Source of the DNA: Salsuginibacillus halophilus
Lineage (GTDB): Bacteria; Bacillota; Bacilli; Bacillales; Marinococcaceae
Direction: 5' to 3'
Assembly (NCBI RefSeq): GCF_003014715.1
Contig: NZ_PYAV01000002.1
Span: 124,001 to 188,000, forward strand
DNA length: 64,000 nucleotides
The position numbers and the translations under genes were made by a program. Positions 16,661-24,465 of this stretch are shown in pieces (within the stretch, counting starts at the first letter, position 1; the number at the start of each line of letters is the position of its first letter). The notes beneath the pieces were generated by a model, which saw nothing but the letters and a program-made list of their open reading frames with translations, was not told the DNA's origin and made no database searches.

Positions 16661-16689
16661 TTGACAGAAGTACTGCAGCATTATAATAT
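16661..16689 (+). promoter_or_regulatory. Promoter of tRNA-Val
   Basis: TTGACA at 16661-16666. The -10 is either TATAAT at 16682-16687 (15-bp spacer) or the overlapping TAATAT at 16684-16689 (17-bp spacer). It lies about 35 bases before the tRNA. Confidence 0.65.
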
Positions 16690-16723
16690 ATGGTTGTCGC
16701 TTCTACAATAACTTATACAAATT

Positions 16724-16799
16724 GTCCCGTTAGCTCAGTTGGGAGAGCGCCACCTTGACAGGGTGGAGGTCGCTGGTTCGAGCCCAGCACGGGACACCA
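16724..16799 (+). tRNA. tRNA-Val (anticodon GAC), CCA encoded
   Basis: Full cloverleaf: acceptor GTCCCGT/ACGGGAC, D-arm GCTC/GAGC, anticodon stem CCACC/GGTGG with loop TTGACAG (anticodon GAC, reads GUC/GUU), T-arm GCTGG/CCAGC with TTCGAGC, discriminator A, and CCA encoded in the DNA. It is solitary, with its own promoter and terminator. Confidence 0.96.
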
Positions 16800-16813
16800 T
16801 ACATAAATACTAC

Positions 16814-16844
16814 AACACCGGGCTTTTTAAGTTCGGTGTTTTTA
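16814..16844 (+). terminator. Terminator after tRNA-Val
   Basis: AACACCG/CGGTGTT stem (16814-16840) followed by TTTTAT. Confidence 0.8.
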
Positions 16845-16976
16845 TATGTCATGCAAGGGGAGGGTTAATTGCAAACATCAATTATATTATTAACCACTTT
16901 TCAACTCCTCAAGCACTTCTCACTTAAAATTAATGGGATGCAAGCCACAGCTTATGATTTCCATTAATTTCTTTTA

Positions 16977-17035
16977 AAAACGCCAAAAGCTGATTTGAAG
17001 CTTCACAACTTACTTCAACAGCTTTTGGCGTTTTT
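16977..17035. terminator. Long-stem bidirectional terminator
   Basis: CGCCAAAAGCTG (16981-16992) pairs perfectly with CAGCTTTTGGCG (17019-17030); A-run on the left, TTTTT on the right. It serves the minus-strand rhodanese-like gene that stops at 17060. Confidence 0.8.
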
Positions 17036-17059
17036 CATGCGCACTATACTTTTTCAAAC

Positions 17060-17416
17060 TTAAGTTTCACGAGGGCTGCACGCTTTTCCAAGACAATACC
17101 CTTGAATCTTATACCCTTTTCTTTTCAGCCAGCGAATACTCATATTTTTAGCAGAAATATCCTCGGCGATAACAACAATTGGCTTTTGTTCAATGGTGTT
17201 GTAGTGCCGCTTCAAATGAGCAAGAGGCATAGGTACAACTTCCCCTTCTGGCAGCTCGCCATCTACGTATTGATAATCGCGTACGTCCACGTATAAAACA
17301 TCCCCGTCCGCGGATGTTTCATTCTGCAAATGATCAACTCCAAGCACTGGTACAAAGCGATAATATAATGAAAACATGAGCCAAAGCAGCAGGAAGCCTA
17401 AGGCTGCATACATCAT
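17060..17416 (-). CDS. Membrane-anchored rhodanese-like protein lacking the active-site cysteine
   Basis: 118 aa: one N-terminal membrane helix (about 4-22), then a rhodanese-type fold (VLYVDVRDYQYVDGELPEGEVVPM, typical of the strand-helix preceding the active loop). Where active rhodaneses have a Cys-containing loop after VVxx, the sequence reads VVIAEDISAKNMSIRWLKRKGY, with no Cys. Two cysteines occur only near the C-terminus (YCLGKACS). It is probably a non-catalytic or binding rhodanese domain. AAGGAGG precedes the ATG pair. It is a single gene ended by the 16977 terminator. Confidence 0.65.
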   Translation of the reverse strand: MMYAALGFLLLWLMFSLYYRFVPVLGVDHLQNETSADGDVLYVDVRDYQYVDGELPEGEVVPMPLAHLKRHYNTIEQKPIVVIAEDISAKNMSIRWLKRKGYKIQGYCLGKACSPRET

Positions 17417-17598
17417 GGTGGTGCCTCCTTCATAAACAATATCCTTAAAAAACTTATCTCATATCAAGGAGATTTGCAACACTTATGCTCACCTTGTAAG
17501 CCAATGGCCTATCTACATATTAGAAAAGATTAACATATCGTTTGTTTTTTTGATCTCTGGAAATACTGTAACAAGAAATTAGAACAGGAGGGATTAAG

Positions 17599-18219
17599 AT
17601 GCAGTTTCGCTGGAAAGCGGTAGGTATGTGTCTTTTAATCACATTAGCAGCTTGTCAACCTCGAGCCGAAGAACCTTTAGACCACGAACTTCAGCCCGTT
17701 CAATCGGCAGCAGATTCAAGTGCTCGTGCAGAAATGACGCTTGCGAGCGGAGAAGATGCCGGCACAGTATCTTTTCTGAGAAATAAGGAAGGACTGACAG
17801 TCGTCACCGGGCACCTGCACGATGTAACACCAGGTTTTCACGGCTTTCACATTCATGAAAATGCAATTTGCGAACCTGAAGCACCGGATGGCCCGTTCAC
17901 AAGCGCCGGCGGCCATTACAACCCTGAAAATACCGATCATCCCGCACATAGTGGAGATTTAGTACCTGTTTACGCTGTTTCAGACGGCACAGCTCAGTTT
18001 TCATTTGTAACAGACCAATTCAGCCCGGAGGAATTGATTGACGCGGAGACGGCACTAATTTTACATGAACAACCGGACAATTTCGCAAACATCCCTGACC
18101 GCTATGTATCTCAAAATACAGGAGAAGCTGGACCGGATGAAGATACACTTGCCACCGGTGATTCAGGCGCCCGTGAAGCTTGCGGTGTGATTGGTGCCCA
18201 AAATTCCAGTACTGAGTAA
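17599..18219 (+). CDS. sodC: Cu/Zn superoxide dismutase, lipoprotein
   Basis: 206-aa secreted lipoprotein: signal helix ending in LITLAAC (lipid-anchored Cys19), a linker, then the SOD_Cu domain (about 42-200). All metal ligands are visible: Cu by H84, H86 (GFHIHE), H106 (GGHYNP) and H156 (ILHEQPDN); Zn by H106, H114, H117 and D120 (HPAHSGD). The catalytic Arg192 is in GAREACGVIG, and Cys91/Cys195 can form the disulfide. It should dismutate superoxide outside the membrane. The B. subtilis relative YojM is reported to lack a copper ligand; this one is complete. GGAGGG precedes the ATG. Monocistronic. Confidence 0.93.
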   Translation: MQFRWKAVGMCLLITLAACQPRAEEPLDHELQPVQSAADSSARAEMTLASGEDAGTVSFLRNKEGLTVVTGHLHDVTPGFHGFHIHENAICEPEAPDGPFTSAGGHYNPENTDHPAHSGDLVPVYAVSDGTAQFSFVTDQFSPEELIDAETALILHEQPDNFANIPDRYVSQNTGEAGPDEDTLATGDSGAREACGVIGAQNSSTE

Positions 18220-18674
18220 ATCAGACGCTATTCAGTTATCCAGAAAAAACACCGCCATGTTGGTTTCGGAAAGCATGTGAACAGTGCAGCGCGTATAATC
18301 TCATGCCGCTACGGTTCTTAGGATTTACGAAACATTCTAATGGCCAACCTGCGCAAATACCGGAATAAATAACCAATAACGAAGGAACGAATAATACGTC
18401 GAACGATTAATCCCACCGAAGATCACCTGCTTTCTATTTAAGATTGAAAAGCCTATTTTTAATTTAATCATAGCAGGGGCGCAATCGCGGCTGAATTCTA
18501 ATAACCGTAACGTTGATACGTACCGGCGGCGTCAGTACAGAACAATTACGAAGTATGCAGCCGCCGGGAGCGTTCAACAAAAATGCAGTATACAACTTCA
18601 GTTTGGCTAAGCGTAAATGCTGTAGCATTCACGCTCATATTCAAAACAACAACCAAAAAATTTCGCCACTGTGT
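18220..18674. other. Intergenic stretch with no secure gene
   Basis: Holds a possible 32-codon minus-strand ORF (separate entry), a hairpin AGCGTAAATGCT/AGCATTCACGCT at 18608-18634 that may end the DUF59 gene (no T-run), and otherwise nothing recognisable. Confidence 0.5.
18318..18416 (-). CDS. Possible basic micro-protein (32 aa)
   Basis: GTG start at 18416 with AGGTGA 6 bases upstream; the product GLIVRRIIRSFVIGYLF... is a short Arg-rich amphipathic or hydrophobic peptide. Ribosome site and composition are the only support; no family recognised and it may be chance. Confidence 0.25.
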   Translation of the reverse strand: MGLIVRRIIRSFVIGYLFRYLRRLAIRMFRKS

Positions 18675-19025
18675 TTACCGGTGTTCATCAGGACCTTCGT
18701 GTACACCTAAAGCGATTTTCGCATAGCGGGACATCATGTGTTTACCCCAAGCCGGACTCCACACAATTTCAACGTCAACGTCTTGAATCTCACCAAATTC
18801 AATCAAATCATTTAAAGAACTTTTAATATCCGATACGATTGTACCGGCAAGTGGGCACCCCATCGATGTCAAAGTCATCGTTACTTTCGCATCGCCATCC
18901 TTATCGACATCCACACCATACACAAGTCCAAGGTTTACAATATCAATACCAAGTTCCGGGTCTTGCACGTTCTCAAGCTCTGCATACACTCGTTCTTCAA
19001 TTTCACTCATATTTTCGAGCGACAT
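18675..19025 (-). CDS. DUF59/MIP18-type Fe-S cluster assembly factor (YitW/SufT-like)
   Basis: 116-aa cytoplasmic protein of the DUF59 (PaaD/SufT) family, associated with Fe-S protein maturation. Family blocks: VQDPELGIDIVNLGLVYGV at the N-terminus, the conserved Cys in TMTLTSMGCPLAGTI, and a C-terminal IVWSPAWGKHMMS. Length and motif order match YitW. GGGGGAG lies before the ATG at 19025. Monocistronic, transcribed away from the trehalose operon. The partner proteins (SUF system) are not in this window. Confidence 0.88.
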   Translation of the reverse strand: MSLENMSEIEERVYAELENVQDPELGIDIVNLGLVYGVDVDKDGDAKVTMTLTSMGCPLAGTIVSDIKSSLNDLIEFGEIQDVDVEIVWSPAWGKHMMSRYAKIALGVHEGPDEHR

Positions 19026-19333
19026 AATGACTCCCCCTTTTGTTAAAAATTATTCCCTTACTCCGAGTTTCAAAAACGTGAATGGATCATGCTTGAAAAA
19101 AGCAGTGAACTAAATCGCCCCCCTATTTCAAGCTTACATTTACAACGTATCACTCGCAAATATTACTTGAACTATATAGTAAAGTTTAAACAAAATGCTG
19201 ACCTCTTTTACATAACGTCTTTCTTTTAACAAACTCTTCAATAATCACAGAACAACTGCTGTAAGACCTGCGCTTTGACAACTGCATTTGAACTTTGTCG
19301 AGCGCACGATTATCAAACATTGATAACCTGAAC

Positions 19334-19349
19334 TTGTTAACGTTTTCAT
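19334..19349 (+). promoter_or_regulatory. cre-like site upstream of treP
   Basis: TTGTTAACGTTTTCAT matches the CcpA-binding consensus WTGNAANCGNWNNCWW at all but one fixed position. It lies 40 bases upstream of the -35, so carbon-catabolite control of trehalose uptake is likely. Confidence 0.55.
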
Positions 19350-19388
19350 TTGCGTTAAATTTTTTCGTTCGACAATTTTCTTTTTATC

Positions 19389-19445
19389 TTGACGAACTTG
19401 TATATGCAGGATAGACTATAAGTGCTTTGATCATGTATATACAAG
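19389..19445 (+). promoter_or_regulatory. treP promoter with two TreR-type operators
   Basis: TTGACG at 19389-19394 with a weak -10 (TAGACT, 19412-19417). CTTGTATATGCAG (19397-19409) lies between them and CATGTATATACAAG (19432-19445) follows the start region; both resemble the CTTGTATATACAAG palindrome bound by TreR in B. subtilis. The regulator is encoded at the end of this operon. Confidence 0.65.
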
Positions 19446-19508
19446 GTTAACTTTATTGACATGGTTCTTTTTTAGAGCTTATTTGAAAACGGATACAGGA
19501 AGGAGAAA

Positions 19509-20939
19509 ATGGATATGGCGGATGTTACGAGACAAGCTGTCGAACAGATCGTCGAAGCCCTCGGAGGAAAAGATAATATTTCCTCAGCTACACACTGTGT
19601 GACCCGACTCCGGCTCGTGTTACACGATGATGAAAAGGTAGATCAAGAAAAACTTGAAAGCTTAAACCTTGTTCGAGGCTCTTTTTCTACAGCCGGTCAA
19701 TTTCAAGTGATTATCGGGCAAGGAACTGTTGAAAAAGTTTATGCAGAACTTTTACCGATCACAGGTTTAGGAGAAGCATCTAAAGACGAAACGAAGCAGG
19801 CAGCTCAAGAAAAGCAAAATTGGCTGCAGCGCGGCGTAAAGATGCTTGCTGATATTTTTATACCGATCCTCCCAGCAATTGTTACTGCAGGTCTACTGCT
19901 TGGTTTAAACAATTTGTTAGTTGGTGAAGGGATTTTCTTTGATAATCAATCGATCATCGATGTTTATCCACAATGGGCTGATTTAGCAGACATTATTAAT
20001 TTAATTGCGAATGCAGCCTTTACTTTCTTGCCGGCTTTAATTGGTTGGTCAGCTGTGCAGAGATTTGGCGGCAGTCCGCTTTTAGGAATTGTACTCGGTT
20101 TAATCCTTGTACACCCTGATTTATTGAATGCCTGGGCTTACGGAGATGCTGCGGAAGCCGGTGAAATTCCTGTATGGAACTTGTTTGGCTTAGAAATTGA
20201 ACAAGTTGGTTATCAAGGGCAAGTTCTTCCGGTGTTAATTGCATCCTTTGTGCTTGCAAAAATTGAGAACTTCATGAAACGTATTACACCAGATGCCATT
20301 GAAATGCTCGTTGTCGCACCGGTTGCTTTGCTTGTTACAGGGTTTCTATCCTTTATTTTGATTGGACCTGTGATGTTTACAGTTGGTAACGGCATTACTG
20401 ATTTCTTTGTCATGATGTTTGAAAACTTTTCAGCACTCGGTGGCTTACTATACGGGTTATTGTATGCACCACTCGTTGTAACGGGGCTGCACCATACCTT
20501 CTTAGCTGTTGACTTACAACTTGTTGGCAGTGATGCCATCGACGGAACGTTCTTGTGGCCAATCTTAGCCTTATCTAATATTGCTCAAGGTTCTGCTGCA
20601 TTTGCAATTATGATGGCAACGCGAAGCGAAAACATGAAAGGCTTATCTTTCACAAGTGGTATTTCAGCTTGGCTCGGGGTAACAGAACCGGCAATGTTCG
20701 GTGTTAACTTACGCTATAAGTTTCCTTTCGTTTGTGCAGTCATCGGTTCAGCCATTGCAGCAACCTACGTTTCCTTAAACAACGTACTTGCCGGCTCGAT
20801 CGGGGTTGGCGGTGTGCCTGGCATCTTCTCGATTTTACCGGAAGACTGGATTCCGTTTTTAATTGGTATGGTGATTGTCATTATTGTGCCGTTTGTATTA
20901 ACCTACGGCTATGCGAAGCTTAAAAAGCAGGATGTTTAA
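19509..20939 (+). CDS. treP: PTS trehalose transporter, EIIBC component
   Basis: 476-aa membrane permease that imports and phosphorylates trehalose to trehalose-6-phosphate. The EIIB domain is at 1-90, with the phospho-cysteine in SSATHCVTRLRLVL. The EIIC domain (about 110-470) has ten hydrophobic segments and the motifs FIPILPAIVTAGLLLGLNN, TFLPALIGWSAVQRFGGSP, PLVVTGLHHTFLAVDLQL and AWLGVTEPAMFGVNLRY. There is no EIIA domain, so it must borrow the glucose-type EIIA. The start is ATG 19509 (AAGGAG close) or 19515. It is the first gene of treP-treA-treR, with operators upstream. Confidence 0.94.
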   Translation: MDMADVTRQAVEQIVEALGGKDNISSATHCVTRLRLVLHDDEKVDQEKLESLNLVRGSFSTAGQFQVIIGQGTVEKVYAELLPITGLGEASKDETKQAAQEKQNWLQRGVKMLADIFIPILPAIVTAGLLLGLNNLLVGEGIFFDNQSIIDVYPQWADLADIINLIANAAFTFLPALIGWSAVQRFGGSPLLGIVLGLILVHPDLLNAWAYGDAAEAGEIPVWNLFGLEIEQVGYQGQVLPVLIASFVLAKIENFMKRITPDAIEMLVVAPVALLVTGFLSFILIGPVMFTVGNGITDFFVMMFENFSALGGLLYGLLYAPLVVTGLHHTFLAVDLQLVGSDAIDGTFLWPILALSNIAQGSAAFAIMMATRSENMKGLSFTSGISAWLGVTEPAMFGVNLRYKFPFVCAVIGSAIAATYVSLNNVLAGSIGVGGVPGIFSILPEDWIPFLIGMVIVIIVPFVLTYGYAKLKKQDV

Positions 20940-20949
20940 TTATTGGCTT

Positions 20950-20968
20950 CGCGCGGTTTTTCCGCGCG
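20950..20968 (+). other. GC hairpin in the treP-treA gap
   Basis: CGCGCGG/CCGCGCG with a TTTTT loop, 10 bases after the treP stop and no T-run after it. It may stabilise the treP message or act as a partial attenuator inside the operon. Confidence 0.5.
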
Positions 20969-21010
20969 GAGTTCTCTTTCGTTTTATAATTTTTTTGTGA
21001 GGTGACTTTT

Positions 21011-22705
21011 ATGTCAACAATGAATGAATGGTGGCGCAAATCTGTCGTTTATCAAATTTACCCTAAAAGTTTTAATGATACGACCGGTAACGGCACTGGT
21101 GACTTAAACGGCATTATTCAAAAACTTGACTATTTACACGAACTCGGTATTGATGTCATTTGGCTGACACCGGTTTATGCTTCCCCTCACCGGGACAATG
21201 GCTATGACATTAGTGATTACTTTTCGATCCATCCGGACTTTGGGACAATGGAAGACTTTGATCGACTTCTTGATGAAGCACACGCTCGTAATATTAAAGT
21301 GATCATGGACATCGTCGTAAACCATACATCTACTGAACACCCATGGTTTCAAGAAGCTTTAAAAGGAAAAGATAACCCTTACCGTGATTATTATATTTGG
21401 AAAGACCCGGTTGATGGTGATGTACCGAATAACTGGCAGTCAAAATTCGGTGGAAGTGCCTGGGCTTATGACGAAACAAGCGGACAATACTATTTACACT
21501 TATTTGATATTACCCAAGCTGATCTTAACTGGGAAAACGAAAATGTTCGACGCGATGTCTACGAAATGATGGATTTTTGGTTTAATAAAGGAGTTGACGG
21601 TTTCCGCCTCGACGTTATTAATTTAATCTCTAAAGATCAACGCTTTCCAAATGATGATGGGTCTGTGGCGCCGGGAGACGGGCGTAAATTTTATACAGAT
21701 GGTCCGCGGGTACACGAATTTATGCACGAAATGAACGAAAACTCGTTCTCAAAATATGACATTATGACTGTAGGCGAAATGTCCTCAACAACTGTCGATC
21801 ACTGCATTAAATATACCAACCCGGATCGTGAAGAACTTGATATGGTGTTTAATTTCCACCACTTAAAAGTTGATTATCCTGAAGGAGAAAAATGGGCTGT
21901 CGCTGATTTTGACTTTTTAGCGCTGAAAAACATTTTATTTAAATGGCAGACAGCAATGCATGAAGGTGGCGGCTGGAATGCGCTCTTCTGGTGCAACCAC
22001 GACCAGCCCCGGGTTGTTACACGCTTTGGAAATGATGGCGTTTATCATAAAGAGTCAGCAAAAATGCTTGCTACTTCAATGCACATGCTGCAAGGCACAC
22101 CTTATATTTATCAAGGTGAAGAGTTTGGCATGACTGATCCTAAATTCAACGACATCTCAAGTTATCGTGATGTTGAAACGTTAAACACGTACGAGCGGTT
22201 AACCGCACTCGGTGAATCACACGAGGATATCATGGAGAAAATTCAAGCCAAGTCCCGGGATAACTCCCGAACACCAGTACAATGGAACGATAAAGAAAAA
22301 GCTGGGTTCACAACGGGCACGCCTTGGATCGAACCGGCACCGAACTACGAGCAAGTTAATGCAAAAACAGCGCTTAAAGATCCAAATTCAATTTTTTATC
22401 ATTATCAACGCCTCATCCAACTGCGGAAAACTTATGATATTATTACTTTTGGTGATATGGAACTACTCGATGCAGAGGATCCGGCCATGTTTAACTATAT
22501 ACGTACTTGGCAGGGTGAGACTTTGCTTGTCATCAACAATTTTTACGAGGAATCTGCAACATTTACTTGGCCTGTTCACATTTTGGAGCCAACGAATGAT
22601 TGTGATGTGCTCATCAGCAATTACGAAAAGGCGCCAATGCCTGCAGAGGCGATGCAGCTGCGCCCGTATGAATCTATCGTTTTTCACCTTGGCGCCAAGG
22701 CATAA
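21011..22705 (+). CDS. treA: Trehalose-6-phosphate hydrolase (phospho-alpha-(1,1)-glucosidase)
   Basis: 564-aa GH13 enzyme splitting trehalose-6-phosphate into glucose and glucose-6-phosphate in the cytoplasm. GH13 regions: DVIWLTPVYASPHRDNGYDI, VMDIVVNHTSTEHPWFQ, GFRLDVINLIS (nucleophile Asp), TVGEMSS (acid Glu), FWCNHDQPRVVTRFG (transition-state Asp). The C-terminal beta domain ends in LRPYESIVFHLG. The ATG at 21011 has GAGGTGA upstream; the GTG at 21002 lies in that site. Second gene of the operon, directly using the TreP product. Confidence 0.95.
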   Translation: MSTMNEWWRKSVVYQIYPKSFNDTTGNGTGDLNGIIQKLDYLHELGIDVIWLTPVYASPHRDNGYDISDYFSIHPDFGTMEDFDRLLDEAHARNIKVIMDIVVNHTSTEHPWFQEALKGKDNPYRDYYIWKDPVDGDVPNNWQSKFGGSAWAYDETSGQYYLHLFDITQADLNWENENVRRDVYEMMDFWFNKGVDGFRLDVINLISKDQRFPNDDGSVAPGDGRKFYTDGPRVHEFMHEMNENSFSKYDIMTVGEMSSTTVDHCIKYTNPDREELDMVFNFHHLKVDYPEGEKWAVADFDFLALKNILFKWQTAMHEGGGWNALFWCNHDQPRVVTRFGNDGVYHKESAKMLATSMHMLQGTPYIYQGEEFGMTDPKFNDISSYRDVETLNTYERLTALGESHEDIMEKIQAKSRDNSRTPVQWNDKEKAGFTTGTPWIEPAPNYEQVNAKTALKDPNSIFYHYQRLIQLRKTYDIITFGDMELLDAEDPAMFNYIRTWQGETLLVINNFYEESATFTWPVHILEPTNDCDVLISNYEKAPMPAEAMQLRPYESIVFHLGAKA

Positions 22706-22726
22706 ACGCTGGGAGGGCGTGTTATT

Positions 22727-23455
22727 ATGCAGCGAAAGTATTTACAGATTTACGAACAGCTCGCTGAAGCAATCCGGGATGGTTTATACCCACCCGGCTC
22801 TCTACTTCCTTCAGAACATGCGCTTTGTGAAAAGTATACGACATCTAGAGAGACAATTCGTAAGGCGTTAACCCACTTATCGGAACACGGCTATATTCAA
22901 AAGCAACAAGGACGCGGATCTATCGTTTTAGATCAAACGAAACTGCAATTCCCCGTTTCCGGCCTTGTTAGTTTTCAAGAGCTTGCTCAAGGACTTGGAG
23001 AAAACGCTGTAACGCACGTTTTAGATTTACAAGTTTTAAAAACCGTTCCGGAACATCTTTTATCTCAATTAGACCAACCTGACGATACTTTCGTTTGGAA
23101 GCTTTGGCGAGTGCGTGAAGTTGATGGTGAACGAATTATATTCGACCGGGATTATATTCTTTATGACATCGCTCCTGGACTAACTTACAGCATTGCTGAA
23201 AACTCAGTTTATCAATATTTAGAACATAAGCTGAACCTTACGATAAGCTTTGCAAAGAAAGAAATTACTGTGGAAGAACCAGATGAACATGACCGTAAGT
23301 ACTTAGATATTGACGGGTTCTCCAACATCGTGGTTGTTCGTAACTTTGTTTATTTAGAGGACACCACGCTATTTCAATATACCGAGTCACGGCACCGGCC
23401 GGACCGCTTTCGCTTTGTTGACTTTGCGAGACGGCGTGCGTCTGATGCCAATTAA
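22727..23455 (+). CDS. treR: Trehalose operon repressor, GntR family
   Basis: 242 aa: an N-terminal winged helix (1-70: YLQIYEQLAEAIRDGLYPPG, LPSEHALCEKYTTSRETIRK, GRGSIV) and a C-terminal UTRA effector domain (about 90-235: FRFVDFARR end, ESRHRPDRF). In B. subtilis TreR binds trehalose-6-phosphate and releases the tre operators. It is the last gene, 21 bases after treA, so it is auto-regulated with the operon. The matching operators are seen upstream of treP. Ends in the strong terminator at 23464. Confidence 0.93.
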   Translation: MQRKYLQIYEQLAEAIRDGLYPPGSLLPSEHALCEKYTTSRETIRKALTHLSEHGYIQKQQGRGSIVLDQTKLQFPVSGLVSFQELAQGLGENAVTHVLDLQVLKTVPEHLLSQLDQPDDTFVWKLWRVREVDGERIIFDRDYILYDIAPGLTYSIAENSVYQYLEHKLNLTISFAKKEITVEEPDEHDRKYLDIDGFSNIVVVRNFVYLEDTTLFQYTESRHRPDRFRFVDFARRRASDAN

Positions 23456-23463
23456 TACGTTAG

Positions 23464-23510
23464 AAAGGAGGGTGAGTTTCATTATGAACTCACCCTCCTT
23501 TGTTTTTTTG
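23464..23510 (+). terminator. Terminator of the trehalose operon
   Basis: 15-bp perfect stem AAAGGAGGGTGAGTT/AACTCACCCTCCTTT (23464-23501), then G and seven T. Confidence 0.92.
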
Positions 23511-23512
23511 AC

Positions 23513-24073
23513 TTACTTATTACGCAGGAGTTCAATCCACGCTGTTAAACTGTGCAGTGATTTTTCCAGCTGTTCCTTCGTCTTGCTGTCTGTTAAATTC
23601 CCTTCATCGTCAACTTTTTTATTCACACCGCCGATGTAAACTTCTGGATGCTCAAGGACGGGCGATCCTGCAGCCCGTAATGTCTGCTTTACCTGCTGCT
23701 GGCTCAGTGCGGTACCTAGCTGTGAAGGTGAGGCGCCGGCAACTGCTGCTGGCTTAGATGCTAGTGCATTATCATTTGCCATACTACCTGCCCAGTCTAA
23801 AGCATTCTTTAAAACACCTGGCATGCCGTGGCTGTATTCCGGCGTTACAATGTATATTGCATCCGCTCGGTGAATCGCATCTTTAAAAATTTGTACTGTC
23901 TCCGGGTCACCACCCGCTTCGTCATCAGCATTGAAAAGCGGAATGTCTGCGAGTGAAAAAATATTTACGACAGCTTCATCACCGCCGATCATTTTCAACT
24001 CTTTAAGGACGGACTGATTAAACGATCCCGTCCGCAGACTCCCTGCAATCCCTAAAATCTTATACGCTCCCAA
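23513..24073 (-). CDS. NAD(P)H-dependent FMN reductase / quinone-azo reductase
   Basis: 186-aa flavodoxin-like reductase. The FMN phosphate loop is at the N-terminus (GIAGSLRTGSFNQSVL), followed by the central YIVTPEYSHGMPGVLKNALDWAG (the PEYNxxxPxxLKNAxD-type signature) and PAAVAGASPSQLGTALSQQQ. Such enzymes reduce quinones, chromate or azo compounds, or supply FMNH2. Cytoplasmic, dimer expected. A single gene converging on the trehalose operon. The family is firm; the physiological substrate is unknown. Confidence 0.88.
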   Translation of the reverse strand: MGAYKILGIAGSLRTGSFNQSVLKELKMIGGDEAVVNIFSLADIPLFNADDEAGGDPETVQIFKDAIHRADAIYIVTPEYSHGMPGVLKNALDWAGSMANDNALASKPAAVAGASPSQLGTALSQQQVKQTLRAAGSPVLEHPEVYIGGVNKKVDDEGNLTDSKTKEQLEKSLHSLTAWIELLRNK

Positions 24074-24104
24074 AAACGTACCCTCCTTTTACATTCCCGG
24101 TAAA

Positions 24105-24132
24105 AGCCCTCTGCATCGTTATGCAGAGGGCT
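24105..24132 (-). terminator. Terminator after the zinc-ribbon small gene
   Basis: Stem AGCCCTCTGCAT/ATGCAGAGGGCT (12 bp perfect, loop of 4), followed on the minus strand by TTTTA. It lies 84 bases after the stop at 24216. Confidence 0.75.
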
Positions 24133-24215
24133 ATAGGTTCAAGCCCGGGCTCTCCGGGAGTGCAGCTGCAGCGGCAAAGGATATGAGCCCGGCTCCTGAA
24201 GGCAGCCATATCAAC

Positions 24216-24389
24216 TTACGTCTTCAGAGCCTCATCGTACTCGTACTCAACATCCTCTATAACTTCTTCCCCACACACATAGCAGTAGAGCGATTTAGCC
24301 ACCGGATCATAAACACCGTTTAAAAAACCGTCCATGCTATACACGTCTTGTTTGCAGCCCTTGCATTGCCCGAGGTATTTTTTCAACAC
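24216..24389 (-). CDS. Small zinc-ribbon-like protein (57 aa), unknown function
   Basis: The open frame runs from 24500, but AAGAGGTG precedes a GTG at 24389 (or the next codon, TTG), giving about 57 residues. The product carries two CxxC pairs (GQCKGCKQD and YCYVCGEEV) with an acidic tail, a shape suited to one Zn2+. It follows the hydroxyacid dehydrogenase by 76 bases and could be the last gene of that operon. No known family recognised. Confidence 0.6.
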   Translation of the reverse strand: MLKKYLGQCKGCKQDVYSMDGFLNGVYDPVAKSLYCYVCGEEVIEDVEYEYDEALKT

Positions 24390-24465
24390 TAACACCTCTT
24401 TAATGCCGCTGCATTTCAGGCTGCTTCCCTGATTGACGATTCCCCGGAACGTCGCTTCATAAACA

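Larger units (their letters stand above)
19026..19508 (+). other. Regulatory region between the DUF59 gene and the trehalose operon
   Basis: No gene seen. Contains a cre-like box, a TTGACG -35 and two TreR-type operators listed separately; the remainder (19040-19330) is AT-rich with no recognised feature. Confidence 0.6.

Noticed and set aside
22212-22871. 219-codon plus-strand frame overlapping treA and treR
   Set aside because: Out-of-frame overlap of two secure genes and no ribosome site; no recognisable domain.
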